Positions 1 through 10,240 of a DNA stretch of 48,734 nucleotides are shown one piece after another (the first letter of the stretch is position 1; each line of letters begins with the position of its first letter). Origin of the DNA: Planctomycetaceae bacterium (GTDB taxonomy: Bacteria > Planctomycetota > Planctomycetia > Pirellulales > Pirellulaceae); the NCBI GenBank assembly GCA_024225195.1, contig JAAEMV010000263.1, forward strand, positions 1-48,734, written 5' to 3'. The notes below the pieces were generated by a model. That model had not been told where the DNA came from, did no database searches, and saw nothing but the letters and a program-made list of their open reading frames with translations. A program made the position numbers and the translations under genes.

Positions 1-65
1 GGCGTGCTGGCTTGTTCAGTGATAGCAAAAATGCCCCCGTGTTCGTGCATTCCTGAATCGCCCAT
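1..65 (-). CDS. Possible 5' end of an unidentified gene, cut by the window edge
   Basis: On the minus strand an ATG at 65-63 opens a frame that stays open to the window edge (21 codons). The peptide begins MGDSGMHEHGGIFAITE. An AGGG lies 7 nt upstream of the ATG, a reasonable ribosome binding site. The string HEHGGIFAI loosely recalls the HECGIFG start of class II glutamine amidotransferases such as PurF, but the position of the nucleophilic Cys is Gly here, so no function is assigned. The frame is too short to confirm as coding; the call rests on the start context and on its divergence from the topoisomerase genes. Confidence 0.3.
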   Translation of the reverse strand, partial: MGDSGMHEHGGIFAITEQAST

Positions 66-303
66 AATACAACCCTAAAAACCGTCTGTAACCGATTTGA
101 CCTGATTGGTATACTCTTCCTAAACCACCCGTTTTTTCATTGAACCTCACTGTTCATTCAGCTCGAAAAAACGATACAAACCATAAAAAATCCGACTAGA
201 GCCCATCAAGATGTGGGGGCAAGCGGGTTTCCAATTTCTCTACTTGCCGGCTGATCAAGCCGCCAGTGGAAAGAATTAATAAGTCAACAAAGGATGGATT
301 GAC
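66..303. other. Intergenic region upstream of the topoisomerase pair
   Basis: About 240 bases between the possible minus-strand gene and the GTG start of parC. It probably carries promoters for both directions, but no -35/-10 pair stands out. No hairpin terminator or RNA gene was seen. Confidence 0.4.
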
Positions 304-2817
304 GTGGCAAAACGCCGGCCTGCGAAAAAGAAGACGAGCAAAGTCTCAAAAGAGACCGCGACTAGAAAAGCAAAATCAAAAAAAGCAAACCGCGGTGGCG
401 ATGACTCACTTTTTGATGACAAGGAGTTGGCAGGTTATGAACCTGTGCCCCTGCGACTGGCAGCACAAACACGCTATCTAAATTATTCGCTTTCTGTAAT
501 CACCTCCCGAGCGCTTCCGGACGTCCGTGATGGACTCAAGCCCGTTCAGCGGCGAATTCTATACACGACCCGTCAGCTCGGGCTCGATCATAATTCTAAA
601 CATCGCAAAAGTGCGAAGGTTGTCGGTGACGCGATGGCCAATTACCATCCGCATGGCGATAGCTCGATCTACGATGCTCTCGTGCGGATGTCGCAACCTT
701 TTTCACTGCGGATGCCACTGATTGACGGCTCGGGGAATTTCGGTTCCATCGATGGCGACAATGCCGCGGCCATGCGATACACCGAATGCCGTCGCACACA
801 AATCGCTGGCGAAGTACTCTCTGATCTGGCAACGCGAACCGTCGCGTTTCGACCTAACTATGATGGCAGTCGCGAAGAACCGGTAGTTCTTCCCAGCAAA
901 ATCCCCAATCTATTGCTTAACGGGGCAACGGGCATCGCAGTTGGAATGGCGACGAATATTCCACCTCACAACCTCAAAGAACTCTGTCGCGCTCTTTTGA
1001 AGTTATTGAAAGACCCGGAAACCAAGCCTTACCAATTGGTTGCGAATGATGCAGTTCACGGACCCGACTTTCCAACGGGCGGTCAAGTCATTAACACCAA
1101 GGAGGAGCTCAGGGAAATTTATCGAACGGGTCAAGGCGCGATCAAAATCCGAGGAACCAGCAAACTCATTGGTGGGAACAAGAAAACAGGTCGCATCTTA
1201 CAAATCAATTCGATCCCCTATGCCGTCAACAAAGCGGTTCTTGTTGAGAGAATTTCCGAGTTGGTCTACACCGGTAAACTTCCGCTTGTCGTTGAAATTC
1301 GCGACGTCTCTACCGATGATATTCGAATTGACTTACATCTTAAAAAAGACGCCGATGAGAAAAAGGTTCTGGCGTTTTTATATAAAAACACACAGTTTCA
1401 AACTAACTTTAACGTCAACCTCACCTGTTTAGTTCCCACTGAAAACCCGGATGTTGGGCGTCCAGAGCGGCTTGGCCTTAAAGAAGCACTTTGGTATTTC
1501 CTACAATTCCGCCTCGAGGTTGTTACCAAACGTTTGGAAAACGAACTGGAAACGTTGAGTAAACGAATCCATATCCTGCGTGGTTTTGTAACCATTTTTG
1601 ATGCACTCGATGAGATCATTCGGATCATTCGAAAGAGTGATGGCAAAGCGGATGCTGCTGCCAAGATCATGAAACGATTTCCAGTGAAAGAAAGCCGGGG
1701 AAAACAGCAGGGGCTTGATGCCGAACAAACGGACGCCATTCTCGAATTAAAGCTCTATCGTTTGGCACGCCTGGAAATCAATTTGGTGACTGATGAGCTT
1801 AAGAAAAAAGAAAAACGAGCGAGGGAAATTCGCCGACTTCTCAAGGAAGATACAGCCGATACCAACGCCTCGGGCTGTTGGAAAATTGTCAGAACCGAAA
1901 TAGAAGACATCGTTAAAGATTTCTGCAGTCAACCAGAAGCCAAGCGAAGAACAATCATTCAAGCAGCGGGCCGTGAAGTTGAGATCAATGCGGAAGATTT
2001 CATCGTTGCCGAAGACTGTCATGTTTTGATTACAAAAGATGGTTGGGTAAAACGACAGCGTAATATTGCGGCTCCCGCCAAAAGTCGATTACGGCAAGGT
2101 GACGCGGTACTCGCCTGCGTTGCTGGCTCCACACGCAACACCGTCGGCTTCTTTTCATCGACCGGAGTCTGCTACACCGCAAGGATGATTGACATCCCGG
2201 CTTCGACCGGATTTGGCGAACCAATTCAAAAGTTGTTTAAATTAAAAGACGGGGAAAAAATTGTCAGTGCAATGTCCTTCGATTCCCGTGTGATTGGTAA
2301 TATCTTTGTTGATCCCAAACAGCCGGACTACTGTCCTGAGGTGCATGGACTTGCAGCCTCGAACAATGGCTATGCATTGAGATTTGGACTCGAAACCTAT
2401 GTCGAACCGTCGACTCGAAGTGGACGCAAATACGCGAGAACTTCAGCAGGTGCAGAATTAATCGGGGTGTATCCGATCGACGGTACGGAGACCATTCTCG
2501 CTATTTCTGCAGATTGCCGGGCCATGGTTTGTCCAGCCGAAGATATCAATTACCTTTCCGGCGTGGGCAAAGGGGTCATGCTCATTAAGCTGGCCAAAAC
2601 GGACCGTCTGGTCGGCTTTAAGCCGTCTAAAGGCGACCGTGATTTACTCCTCGTTGAAACCAATCGCGGGGCGCAGAAGACAATTTCCACGGCTAAATAC
2701 CGAGTCACATCGAGAGGTGGCAAAGGAAATGAAATTCAGAAAAATGGCAAAATCTCGAAAGTCGTTTGGTCTCCCGTGGAATCACCCGGTGAGCTAAAGC
2801 CTCTGAAAAAGAAATAG
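304..2817 (+). CDS. parC: DNA topoisomerase IV / gyrase subunit A (ParC/GyrA family)
   Basis: The 837-residue protein is the DNA-cleaving and religating subunit of a type II topoisomerase that relaxes or decatenates DNA with ATP, together with the B subunit encoded just downstream. The first ~45 residues are a Lys/Arg-rich extension. The breakage-reunion domain follows, with the motif [19 protein letters not shown] and the active-site Tyr at about residue 159 in MRYTECR. A coiled-coil tower lies in the middle. A C-terminal beta-pinwheel carries SRGGKGNEI, a degenerate form of the GyrA box, which favours topoisomerase IV over gyrase. The start is GTG; no better in-frame start precedes the basic extension. 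The partner gene follows 60 nt later on the same strand, consistent with an operon. Assignment as ParC rather than a second GyrA is tentative. Confidence 0.85.
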   Translation: MAKRRPAKKKTSKVSKETATRKAKSKKANRGGDDSLFDDKELAGYEPVPLRLAAQTRYLNYSLSVITSRALPDVRDGLKPVQRRILYTTRQLGLDHNSKHRKSAKVVGDAMANYHPHGDSSIYDALVRMSQPFSLRMPLIDGSGNFGSIDGDNAAAMRYTECRRTQIAGEVLSDLATRTVAFRPNYDGSREEPVVLPSKIPNLLLNGATGIAVGMATNIPPHNLKELCRALLKLLKDPETKPYQLVANDAVHGPDFPTGGQVINTKEELREIYRTGQGAIKIRGTSKLIGGNKKTGRILQINSIPYAVNKAVLVERISELVYTGKLPLVVEIRDVSTDDIRIDLHLKKDADEKKVLAFLYKNTQFQTNFNVNLTCLVPTENPDVGRPERLGLKEALWYFLQFRLEVVTKRLENELETLSKRIHILRGFVTIFDALDEIIRIIRKSDGKADAAAKIMKRFPVKESRGKQQGLDAEQTDAILELKLYRLARLEINLVTDELKKKEKRAREIRRLLKEDTADTNASGCWKIVRTEIEDIVKDFCSQPEAKRRTIIQAAGREVEINAEDFIVAEDCHVLITKDGWVKRQRNIAAPAKSRLRQGDAVLACVAGSTRNTVGFFSSTGVCYTARMIDIPASTGFGEPIQKLFKLKDGEKIVSAMSFDSRVIGNIFVDPKQPDYCPEVHGLAASNNGYALRFGLETYVEPSTRSGRKYARTSAGAELIGVYPIDGTETILAISADCRAMVCPAEDINYLSGVGKGVMLIKLAKTDRLVGFKPSKGDRDLLLVETNRGAQKTISTAKYRVTSRGGKGNEIQKNGKISKVVWSPVESPGELKPLKKK

Positions 2818-2877
2818 ATTCCACTACTCAAATCCGCCCTTCACGAAACCAAATTTCCTACCGGCCACAAAATCAGT

Positions 2878-4800
2878 ATGAGCACCGCAACCAATAAAAA
2901 ACGCTACGACGGCGACAACATTGTTGTTCTCGAAGGGCTTGAACCCGTCCGGAAGCGCCCGGGCATGTACATCGGTGGAGTGGGTACCGCTGGCCTTCAT
3001 CACCTGATCTGGGAAATCCTCGATAACTCAGTCGACGAGGCAATGAATGGGCACGCAACGGAAATTACACTTCAACTCCACAAGGATGGAGAGACTGTGA
3101 CCGTCTCTGATAACGGGCGTGGCATTCCAGTCGACAAACACTCAAAAACAAAAAAGAGCGCTCTGGAAACTGTTCTTACGGTCCTACACGCAGGCGGAAA
3201 GTTTGATGGCAACAACTACAAGACCGCAGGCGGACTGCATGGTGTTGGTGCATCTGTCGTCAATGCACTTTCAAAAAAATTAGTTGCCATCGTTAAACGG
3301 GGTGGTGCCCAGTACAGAATGGAGTTCTCCAAAGGACATCCGCAATCAAAACTCCAGAAACTTAAAGGGACTGTCCGCGGAACGGGAACCGCGATAACCT
3401 TTTCCCCCGACCCCACGATCTTTCCGCGAACGGACTTTAACGCCGCAACGATTCGGCATCGACTCGAAATTGCCAGCTTCCTTCATCGGGGGATTAAGGT
3501 TCATTTTGCCGACGACGCCAACAAGTCAAAAGAAACATTTCACCACGAACAGGGCATCGTAGATTACCTCGGCAAAGTCCTCAAAGAACGAAACGCGCGA
3601 CCAATTCATGAATCAGCGTTTACAATCCGCGTGGATGATCCAGCGCGAATCGAATTGGCGCTGCAGTGGACTGAATCGACAGACGAGCATCTACGGTCCT
3701 ATGTCAATGGAATTCCAACCGGCAATGGGGGAACCCATGAAAACGGATTCCGCTCCGGGCTCAACAAAGCGGTTCGTAATTACTTTGACATGCACAACCT
3801 AGTGCCCCGTGGAGTAAAAATTGCTCCCGACGATATTCGTGAGGGGCTCGTTGGAATTATTTCACTGTTCATTGCAGAACCGCAGTTCCAAGGGCAAACC
3901 AAAGATCGGCTCAACAATCCAGAAGTACAAAGCACGATGGACGGTGTCATTCGTCCGGCACTTGAGCAATGGATGAATAACAACCGAAGCGTTGCCGATG
4001 GAATCATTGCAAGAATTATTGCTGCCGCTCGTGCCCGTGCTGCCTCGAGAGCCGCCTCCGCTGCAGTCTCGCGAAAAACAGGTGGTAAGCGTTCGATGCT
4101 CCCTGGAAAATTAAGCGATTGCCTGAATTCTGGAAGGGGCGATTCAGAACTCTTTATCGTCGAAGGTGACTCAGCTGGTGGCTCAGCAAAGCAAGGACGA
4201 AATCGCAACAATCAAGCGATTTTGCCGCTCCGGGGAAAAGTTCTCAACACCGAGAGTGCCACTTTGAAAAAAATGATGGAGAACAAAGAAATTCAGGATT
4301 TGGTGACTGCCATTGGTTGCGGCATCGGGCCCAAACTGGACCTCTCCGGATTAAGGTACGAGCGAATTATCTTACTCGCCGATGCCGATTCCGACGGCCA
4401 CCACATTACAACCCTTCTGCTCACCTTTTTCTACCGCCACATGCCGCAATTGATTTCCGACGGTAGGCTCTTTATTGCTCTGCCACCGCTGTACCGCATC
4501 GACATCGGTAAACAAACTTACTGGGCGGCAGACGAAGAGGACAGAACGAAAATCCTCGCAGACCATGCCGATGGACGCTCAAAACCGGATATCACCCGGT
4601 TTAAAGGACTTGGCGAAATGATGCCCAAAGTTCTGTGGAACACCACGCTAAATCCGGCAACGCGCCGGTTATTAAAAGTTGAAATCGATGACCAACTGGA
4701 AACTGACCGCGTCATTAGTGACCTCATGGGTCGCGATGCTTCAGCCCGCTTTCGGTTTATCATGGACCGTGCTGAAACAGCCAGCGAAATTGACGTCTGA
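2878..4800 (+). CDS. parE: DNA topoisomerase IV / gyrase subunit B (ParE/GyrB family)
   Basis: The 640-residue ATPase subunit pairs with the upstream A subunit. It has the GHKL ATPase motifs in order: EGLEPVRKRPGMYIGG, LDNSVDEA, DNGRGIP and the ATP-lid GGLHGVGASVVNALS. A transducer domain follows, then the TOPRIM domain with EGDSAGGSAKQ (Glu at about residue 429) and DADSDGHHI (Asp at about 502, 504 and 506), which bind the metal ions used in cleavage. The C-terminal RFKGLGEM motif is present. The DADSDG form is also that of E. coli ParE, and the length fits ParE or a short GyrB. An Ala/Arg-rich helical stretch lies near residues 380-400. The start is ATG. The A-then-B order in one transcription unit supports a dedicated pair. 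Confidence 0.87.
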   Translation: MSTATNKKRYDGDNIVVLEGLEPVRKRPGMYIGGVGTAGLHHLIWEILDNSVDEAMNGHATEITLQLHKDGETVTVSDNGRGIPVDKHSKTKKSALETVLTVLHAGGKFDGNNYKTAGGLHGVGASVVNALSKKLVAIVKRGGAQYRMEFSKGHPQSKLQKLKGTVRGTGTAITFSPDPTIFPRTDFNAATIRHRLEIASFLHRGIKVHFADDANKSKETFHHEQGIVDYLGKVLKERNARPIHESAFTIRVDDPARIELALQWTESTDEHLRSYVNGIPTGNGGTHENGFRSGLNKAVRNYFDMHNLVPRGVKIAPDDIREGLVGIISLFIAEPQFQGQTKDRLNNPEVQSTMDGVIRPALEQWMNNNRSVADGIIARIIAAARARAASRAASAAVSRKTGGKRSMLPGKLSDCLNSGRGDSELFIVEGDSAGGSAKQGRNRNNQAILPLRGKVLNTESATLKKMMENKEIQDLVTAIGCGIGPKLDLSGLRYERIILLADADSDGHHITTLLLTFFYRHMPQLISDGRLFIALPPLYRIDIGKQTYWAADEEDRTKILADHADGRSKPDITRFKGLGEMMPKVLWNTTLNPATRRLLKVEIDDQLETDRVISDLMGRDASARFRFIMDRAETASEIDV

Positions 4801-5121
4801 GTCGGAAAATTTCCGCTCGTTATCCAATCGGACTTTCTTTCCACGCAGTATCTGCTTGCGCGAACCGTAAGATTTATTACGTCTTTGCGACATCAATTTC
4901 AGCACTGGTGTCTCACATTACGAACCGATCTGTCGGTTTAAGCCAGATTTTCGAATTCTGGAAATGTGCCGCAAACCGGCAGAAGTAATGACATTTAACC
5001 GACAAAAACAATTTTTAAAAATCTGGTTTTTTTCCAATCTATCGCCGAAGTTTTTGCGGATATACGAATCGTAACAGACGCAACCAGCGTTATTAATTTA
5101 ACTCAAGATAGGAATTTGGAA
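4801..5121. other. Intergenic region between parE and the fasciclin gene
   Basis: About 320 bases, AT-rich toward its right end. A 6-bp hairpin (AACCGA, loop TCTG, TCGGTT) lies at 4923-4938 but has no T-run after it, so it is not called a terminator. The stretch just before the fasciclin gene probably holds its promoter and ends with an AGGA ribosome binding site at 5110-5113. No reading frame here looks coding. Confidence 0.4.
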
Positions 5122-6108
5122 ATGTTGAAGAAGTCGTTGACGATCGCCGGAAAACTACTCGTTGCTCCCGCCCTACTATTGATCGCAAGCCCGTCGATCA
5201 GCAGTGCACAAAATCAGTGCCCCATCCAGCAAGCTAAAATGGCAGCAGCACGCAAGACCATGAATGTGTCTATTGCAGCACCTGCCGAGAAAGACATTGT
5301 CGACACCGCCGTCGGTGCCGGTTCATTTAACACACTAGTAGCCGCTGTAAAGGCTGCCGGTTTGGTTGAGACTCTGAAAGGCGAAGGCCCTTTCACAGTT
5401 CTTGCCCCAACAGATGACGCATTCAAGAAACTGCCAAAAGGAACAGTAGAAACACTGCTGAAACCAGAAAACCTCAAGGCACTTCAGGGAATCCTGACCT
5501 ACCACGTCATTCCCGGTTCAGTCATGGCAGCAGACGTTGTGAAACTTTCATCTGCCAAGACAGTCCAAGGCTCACCCGTTTCGATCAAGGTCACCGACGG
5601 TGGTGTCATGATCAACGGAGCCAAAGTTGTCACAACCGACATCAAGTGCAGCAATGGCGTCATCCACGTCATCGACTCAGTTATCTTGCCACCAAAAAAG
5701 GCTGACATTGTCGACACAGCTGTCGGTGCAGGTGCATTTAATACGCTCGTTGCCGCAGTCAAGGCTGCTGGTTTGGTCGAGACTCTCAAAAGCGAAGGTC
5801 CTTTCACAGTGTTCGCACCATCAGATGCAGCATTCAAGAAGATTCCTGCTGCGACAATCGGAGAGCTTTTGAAGCCAGAGAACAAAGGAAAGCTTGCATC
5901 AATCTTGACCTACCACGTTGTACCAGGCAAAGTAATGGCTGCCGACGTAGTCAAGTTGTCATCCGCTAAAACTGCCAACGGCCAAGAAGTAGCGATCAAA
6001 GTTGTCGATGGTAAAGTCATGGTCGACGGAGCAACCGTTGTTAAGACCGACATCGAGTGCGAGAACGGCGTCATCCACGTCATCGATTCAGTTATCATGC
6101 CTAAGTAG
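5122..6108 (+). CDS. Exported protein with two fasciclin (FAS1) domains
   Basis: The 328-residue protein has an N-terminal signal peptide (Lys-rich start, hydrophobic core, SSAQ cleavage-like end) and then two FAS1 domains. FAS1 domains act in cell adhesion and surface attachment. Each begins [10 protein letters not shown] and carries the H1-like motif GPFTV(L/F)AP(T/S)D, the YHV(I/V)PG motif, and the closing segment [10 protein letters not shown]. The two copies are nearly identical in protein and very similar in DNA, pointing to a recent internal duplication. ATG at 5122 is chosen because an AGGA lies 8 nt upstream; an in-frame TTG at 5116 overlaps that site. A strong terminator follows, so the gene is probably monocistronic. 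Surface location is inferred from the signal peptide. Confidence 0.9.
   Translation: MLKKSLTIAGKLLVAPALLLIASPSISSAQNQCPIQQAKMAAARKTMNVSIAAPAEKDIVDTAVGAGSFNTLVAAVKAAGLVETLKGEGPFTVLAPTDDAFKKLPKGTVETLLKPENLKALQGILTYHVIPGSVMAADVVKLSSAKTVQGSPVSIKVTDGGVMINGAKVVTTDIKCSNGVIHVIDSVILPPKKADIVDTAVGAGAFNTLVAAVKAAGLVETLKSEGPFTVFAPSDAAFKKIPAATIGELLKPENKGKLASILTYHVVPGKVMAADVVKLSSAKTANGQEVAIKVVDGKVMVDGATVVKTDIECENGVIHVIDSVIMPK
5293..5690 (+). repeat. Intragenic direct repeat, copy 1 (first FAS1 domain)
   Basis: Copy 1 of a ~398-base direct repeat inside the fasciclin gene. It aligns with copy 2 at a constant offset of 411 bases with no gap visible at either end. Both begin GACATTGTCGACAC and both end near GTCATCGA(C/T)TCAGTTATC. 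Confidence 0.8.
5704..6101 (+). repeat. Intragenic direct repeat, copy 2 (second FAS1 domain)
   Basis: Copy 2 of the same repeat. Many differences from copy 1 are third-codon-position changes, as expected of a duplication kept under protein-level selection. Confidence 0.8.
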
Positions 6109-6137
6109 GTTTTGCTGCTGAAGATTAAAGTAATATT

Positions 6138-6172
6138 TCTGGCCCGGTTTTACCCGGGCCAGATTTTTTTTT
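6138..6172 (+). terminator. Rho-independent terminator of the fasciclin gene
   Basis: A perfect 10-bp stem (TCTGGCCCGG with CCGGGCCAGA), loop TTTTAC, then nine T residues at 6164-6172. It begins 30 bases after the stop codon. Confidence 0.93.
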
Positions 6173-6505
6173 GGAGTGACGGTTGCCGTCCTCTCTTCCG
6201 ACACCGCTCGCTTACAGCCTCTTCGCAATTCGCGACATCCCAACCGCTACGGAAACGAACCACCCTCGCAGGATCAAAATTTCCTTCCTTCTTTGATTCG
6301 CCACCAGCTAAGTGTTGACCACCTGTCTAGCTACCGTCGGATTTCCTTCCCCGAAAATCGACTTTGCTGAAAATTCCCCGAAAAACCAAGCTCCCCCCTT
6401 TAAGGAGCGATACCATTTAGCACAACACTGAGATTAGGTTTTGAACACTGAAGCCCAACTCGTTAGACTAAAGGTTGAAATTTCAACTATTCGGAGAGTT
6501 CACCC
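6173..6505. other. Intergenic region upstream of the LecA-like domain gene
   Basis: About 330 bases after the terminator. Short open frames here show no signal peptide, motif or ribosome binding site. The right end carries GGAGAG at 6493-6498, the ribosome binding site of the next gene. A promoter is expected but not identified. Confidence 0.4.
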
Positions 6506-7687
6506 ATGAAGTTCGGCGGCGATAATCTTAAATCTCAGGGGCGAGCCTCTTTCAAACTAAATTTTCTTATCTTAGCAATCGCCTTTGCGATCACTCCCCA
6601 GGCCAACGCTTGGCAAAGTGATGAAGTACAGGAAGAAATCGCTCCTGTCGCGAAACTGAAAATCGAAGCAGCTCAGGTAAAACCAGACATAGCAGCTCAG
6701 GAAGAGGATGAGCCCGAAATAAGTACGACACCTCGACCGAACGAACAGAAAAAGATTGGAAAACAGTTTGCCCAACTTCACCTAATGGATGGCTCAATCA
6801 TTGGTGGTGATTTTTTAGCTGTCGATATCGATGTAAAAACCAGCTACGGAATGCTCAAGATTCCGATTTCAAGAATCATCAAATTCCAGCCCGGTCTCAA
6901 CACCCGCCCCGATTATGTGGAGTCCATTTCATCACTTTTTGAAAAAATGGGTGATGCGGATGAAAAGACACGTACTGCAGCGCAGAAAGAAATACTATCA
7001 CTTGGTGTGAAGAACCAAATGTTGCTTGAGCAATTGGCATCTCAAGCTAACGAAGACCAGAAAAAATTGCTTGCTGAAATCTGGAAGACCTTCGAAGAAG
7101 AAGCAGAACTTAATGAAGATGAGATGCTTCCCATTGAGCAACCCTCTGCGCTCAAGGACACGATTGTCACTCCCGATTTTTCCATTGTTGGAGAAATTCA
7201 GCAGAAACAGTTTTCTTTAAAAAGTAAATTTGGCGACCTTAAAGTCGAATTGAGCGACATCAAATTCGCAGATCGAAGTATCGAGACAATCGGACCGGAT
7301 GTAAAAAAGACCGTCGCGGTTCCCGCAGAGGCTTTCTTTCAGCGGACTCCTAAATCGACAAAAATCAGAGTCAACAAAGGTGATCAAATTACCATCCGAG
7401 GAAGTGGAACCGTTCAATGGACCAATTGGAATAACACAAGTTCACCAGAGGGCCTGACCAACCGTAGCCAATGGAACGGCATCAATTCTGGCAAGCTGAC
7501 AGCCAGGGTCGGCAAAGACAACTCTCGCTGTGTGGCAATTGGCACCAACGGTAGTTTCGTCGCCAAGTCGAGTGGCATCTTATATTTAGGAATTGCCATG
7601 CGAGACAGCTATGCAGGCAATGTAAATGGGTATCGGTGGACTGGAGAATACCAGGCTAAAATTGTGGTCAGCCCTGCGAAGAAGTAA
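6506..7687 (+). CDS. Exported protein of unknown function with a LecA-like C-terminal domain
   Basis: The 393-residue protein starts with a basic region and a hydrophobic signal segment (LNFLILAIAFAITPQANA). The middle has a short beta-rich segment of the kind found in planctomycete exported proteins (DGSIIGGDFL..., then ISRIIKFQPG), and a helical stretch at about residues 145-205. A second similar beta motif follows near 225-260. The C-terminal ~110 residues (VNKGDQITIRGSGTV to the end) resemble the PA-IL/LecA galactose-binding lectin fold, with a long Gly/Asn-rich loop and the closing strand TGEYQAKIVVS. The ligand is unknown. ATG at 6506 has GGAGAG 7 nt upstream. The domain call is by eye from pattern, and sugar binding is inference. 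Confidence 0.8.
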   Translation: MKFGGDNLKSQGRASFKLNFLILAIAFAITPQANAWQSDEVQEEIAPVAKLKIEAAQVKPDIAAQEEDEPEISTTPRPNEQKKIGKQFAQLHLMDGSIIGGDFLAVDIDVKTSYGMLKIPISRIIKFQPGLNTRPDYVESISSLFEKMGDADEKTRTAAQKEILSLGVKNQMLLEQLASQANEDQKKLLAEIWKTFEEEAELNEDEMLPIEQPSALKDTIVTPDFSIVGEIQQKQFSLKSKFGDLKVELSDIKFADRSIETIGPDVKKTVAVPAEAFFQRTPKSTKIRVNKGDQITIRGSGTVQWTNWNNTSSPEGLTNRSQWNGINSGKLTARVGKDNSRCVAIGTNGSFVAKSSGILYLGIAMRDSYAGNVNGYRWTGEYQAKIVVSPAKK

Positions 7688-7878
7688 GTACCGAACGACA
7701 TCGGCGGGTCCTTCCTCAGTGCGGCATGTTCTTTCCAACAAACGAACTCCCTCCGATTATCAAGACATATTTCATCTGCCAAGGACTCCACGCCTAATAG
7801 CAAGTCTTTTCAATTTGAAATCAACTGAATTACAATAATTTGCTGTCGCGAAACCGCTAACCGCATTGGAATCAAATC

Positions 7879-8625
7879 GTGAAAACCGCAACCGTCCTGT
7901 TCTTCACTCTACTGACCTGCTGGACGGTTCAGGAATCGCGACTGCAGGCGCAAACTAAACCAACGGTTACGAAGTCCTCACCTGAAGCAATTCGAATCGA
8001 AGGGATCGTTACTGAAAGGAAAAAGTACTCGATCCGAGTCAGACAGGATGATCAAGAATTCGACGTCAAGTTGACTGATGACGTTGCGATTGCATTAAAA
8101 ATGAATCGCCCTTGGTACGACTGGGACAACCAACAGGTGGTGGTCGATGCAATTGACGAAAACGTCGCCCAGACAGATTTAAAACGAGTGGGAGTCCCAC
8201 TGCCAGCCAAGCAGTTATTTTTGATATCTCGTCTTGGGAATGCCCAAACAATGCGATCCACGATGGCCGAAGAAGTCAAGCGACTCAATTTCTACTTATT
8301 GACGCCCGAGGATACGGGACAGCACAAACCCACCGAAGACGAACCCTTTCTCTCTGGCAAGTTATCCGTTGAAAACAAACAGCCGCACTTGATCGTGAAC
8401 GATGAAAAGATCCAAGTCATGCTGGGGTTTCGATTTGCCACAATGAATGGGTTTTCAGTTAATCAACTCAAACCCAATCAAACGCAGGTTTTTCTAACGG
8501 GAACGCGTGGAAAAAATGAATTCGAAATCGTCACCTCCCGGATTTTATTCCAACCAATCCAGAAGAGAACAAGCGAGCAGGCCAGCATTACTGAGCAGGC
8601 TATAAAAATTGCGAACGACGAATAG
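7879..8625 (+). CDS. Exported protein of unknown function
   Basis: This 248-residue protein is not recognised as a named family. It has a clear signal peptide (MKTATVLFFTLLTCW, ending near LQAQ). The mature part looks like two small beta domains. The first (EGIVTERKKYSIRVRQDDQEFDVKLTDDV) resembles an OB-like or gene-context beta segment; the second (LSGKLSVENKQPHLIVNDEKIQVMLG) has a similar strand pattern. The start is GTG at 7879, chosen because the signal peptide begins there. It lies between the LecA-like protein and a sulfatase on the same strand, with a ~100-base gap to the sulfatase start. Confidence 0.75.
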   Translation: MKTATVLFFTLLTCWTVQESRLQAQTKPTVTKSSPEAIRIEGIVTERKKYSIRVRQDDQEFDVKLTDDVAIALKMNRPWYDWDNQQVVVDAIDENVAQTDLKRVGVPLPAKQLFLISRLGNAQTMRSTMAEEVKRLNFYLLTPEDTGQHKPTEDEPFLSGKLSVENKQPHLIVNDEKIQVMLGFRFATMNGFSVNQLKPNQTQVFLTGTRGKNEFEIVTSRILFQPIQKRTSEQASITEQAIKIANDE

Positions 8626-8723
8626 TTATCCCGTTCTTAATTTCCAACGACTGCACTAGATTGAACTCGTGCTCAATTTCCATTGGACTCAACCACAACG
8701 AATTATCTCAAACTGTTGCCTTT

Positions 8724-10214
8724 ATGAAATTCTCGATCCTGCACATCTTTGTTCTCTTAACTTTGTTCGTGAATCCAGTTTTTGGGAACGAAGAAGCCTA
8801 TGAAAATGCGCCAAACGTTTTATTCATCGCTATCGATGACATGAATGACTGGGTTGGCTTTCTCGATGGCCACCCGCAAGCAAAAACGCCCAACATGGAT
8901 CGACTGGCTAAACGCGGAGTTAATTTCACTAACGCGCATTGCATCGCCCCCGCTTGCTCTCCATGCCGCCTAGGCTTGCTGCTGGGAATTGAGCCATTCC
9001 ATTCGGGCCTTTACCCATTCTACGATCAGACAAAAATCCCCGCTTCGGTTTTATCAAAATACACGAGCCTACCGAAGCTGTTTCGACAAAATGGCTACCA
9101 AACTTTTGGGGCAGGGAAAATTTTTCACGGGGTCAAAGAAAACACTGATGATTGGGATCACTACCGAACCCATGTTCCTCAAGGCCTTAGCCGAGCAGTC
9201 GAAAAAGGCTACCAGCAAAACAAGTCTTCTAAAATGTCGTTTTGTCCAACCACCAATCCACTCTCCGATCACCCGGATTACCAGGTTGCTGATTATGGAA
9301 TCAAAGTGATTGAACAACAGCACGACCAACCGTTTTTCCTAGCGGTTGGGATTGTGAAACCGCACCTACCTTTCATTTGCCCACAACCTTTTTTCGATAT
9401 GCAGGATGAGACTATTGAGCCGCCCCCGATTCTCGCAAATGACTTACAGGACGTTCCCTGGGTTGGTAGGTCGATGGCCAAACTGGGGGATGACTTAAAA
9501 TTCCGAAAAGATAAATCCTGGGAGAAAGTTCATCGTGCGTATCTCGCTTGTAATTCCTGGGCGGACTATAACGTGGGGCGAGTCATTGATGCACTGCAAA
9601 GTAGTCAGTACGCCAAAAATACAATCGTCGTGCTCTGGTCTGATCATGGTTTCCATCAGGGAGAAAAACGCAGTTTCCGAAAATTTTCTCTATGGGAAGA
9701 ATCGACCCGCGTGCCATTTATCATCCTTGACCCACGCCCCGGACAAATGAAGGCCGGTGTTTGTGATGAAGCAGTATCGCTCATCAATGTTTACCGGACA
9801 CTCGGTGAGCTAACCGGAATTGAGGTACCTAAGTATGTCGATGGAACCAGTTTGGTAAATCAAATTCGCGACCCAGCCACCAAAGTCAACAACCCTGCAA
9901 TCACAACTTGGGGACGAGGGAATTATTCTCTCAGAGATGACCAATGGCGTTACACTCGCTATTTTGACGGTACCGAAGAACTCTACGACCACAGGAATGA
10001 TCCCAACGAATGGAATAATCTCGCAGAATCTCCCGAAGCTGTATCCATCAAGGAGAAATTGACAGAGTTCTTACCTAAAAATGAAGCTCCCTTGGTTCAA
10101 ACCGGCATCTCACTTTGGAATAGCGTTGATGCAGATCGACCGGAAAAACGCGAGCAATTCAAAAATACCACCTGGCCTCAAATGAAAAAGAAAATGAAAC
10201 CAAAAATTGAATAA
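8724..10214 (+). CDS. Exported sulfatase, iduronate-2-sulfatase-like
   Basis: The 496-residue enzyme hydrolyses sulfate esters, probably on polysaccharides, outside the cytoplasm. A signal peptide (MKFSILHIFVLLTLFVNPVFG) precedes the alkaline-phosphatase-fold domain. Metal-binding Asp residues are at about 38-39 (IDDMNDW). The sulfatase motif CSPCR at residues 78-82 supplies the Cys that is converted to formylglycine by a maturase not seen here. Further hallmarks are GAGKIFHG, VGIVKPHLPF, and the metal site LWSDHGFHQGEK. The order and spacing match iduronate-2-sulfatase-type enzymes. ATG at 8724 is preferred over an in-frame TTG 63 bases upstream because the signal peptide begins there. The gene converges with the propeller gene 26 bases downstream. 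The substrate cannot be told from the sequence. Confidence 0.9.
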   Translation: MKFSILHIFVLLTLFVNPVFGNEEAYENAPNVLFIAIDDMNDWVGFLDGHPQAKTPNMDRLAKRGVNFTNAHCIAPACSPCRLGLLLGIEPFHSGLYPFYDQTKIPASVLSKYTSLPKLFRQNGYQTFGAGKIFHGVKENTDDWDHYRTHVPQGLSRAVEKGYQQNKSSKMSFCPTTNPLSDHPDYQVADYGIKVIEQQHDQPFFLAVGIVKPHLPFICPQPFFDMQDETIEPPPILANDLQDVPWVGRSMAKLGDDLKFRKDKSWEKVHRAYLACNSWADYNVGRVIDALQSSQYAKNTIVVLWSDHGFHQGEKRSFRKFSLWEESTRVPFIILDPRPGQMKAGVCDEAVSLINVYRTLGELTGIEVPKYVDGTSLVNQIRDPATKVNNPAITTWGRGNYSLRDDQWRYTRYFDGTEELYDHRNDPNEWNNLAESPEAVSIKEKLTEFLPKNEAPLVQTGISLWNSVDADRPEKREQFKNTTWPQMKKKMKPKIE

Positions 10215-10240
10215 CGCTCCAGTCGTAAATCCAATAAAAA

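Noticed and set aside
4923-4938. Hairpin as terminator of the topoisomerase operon
   Set aside because: The stem is only 6 bp and no T-run follows; it is also over 120 bases from the stop codon.
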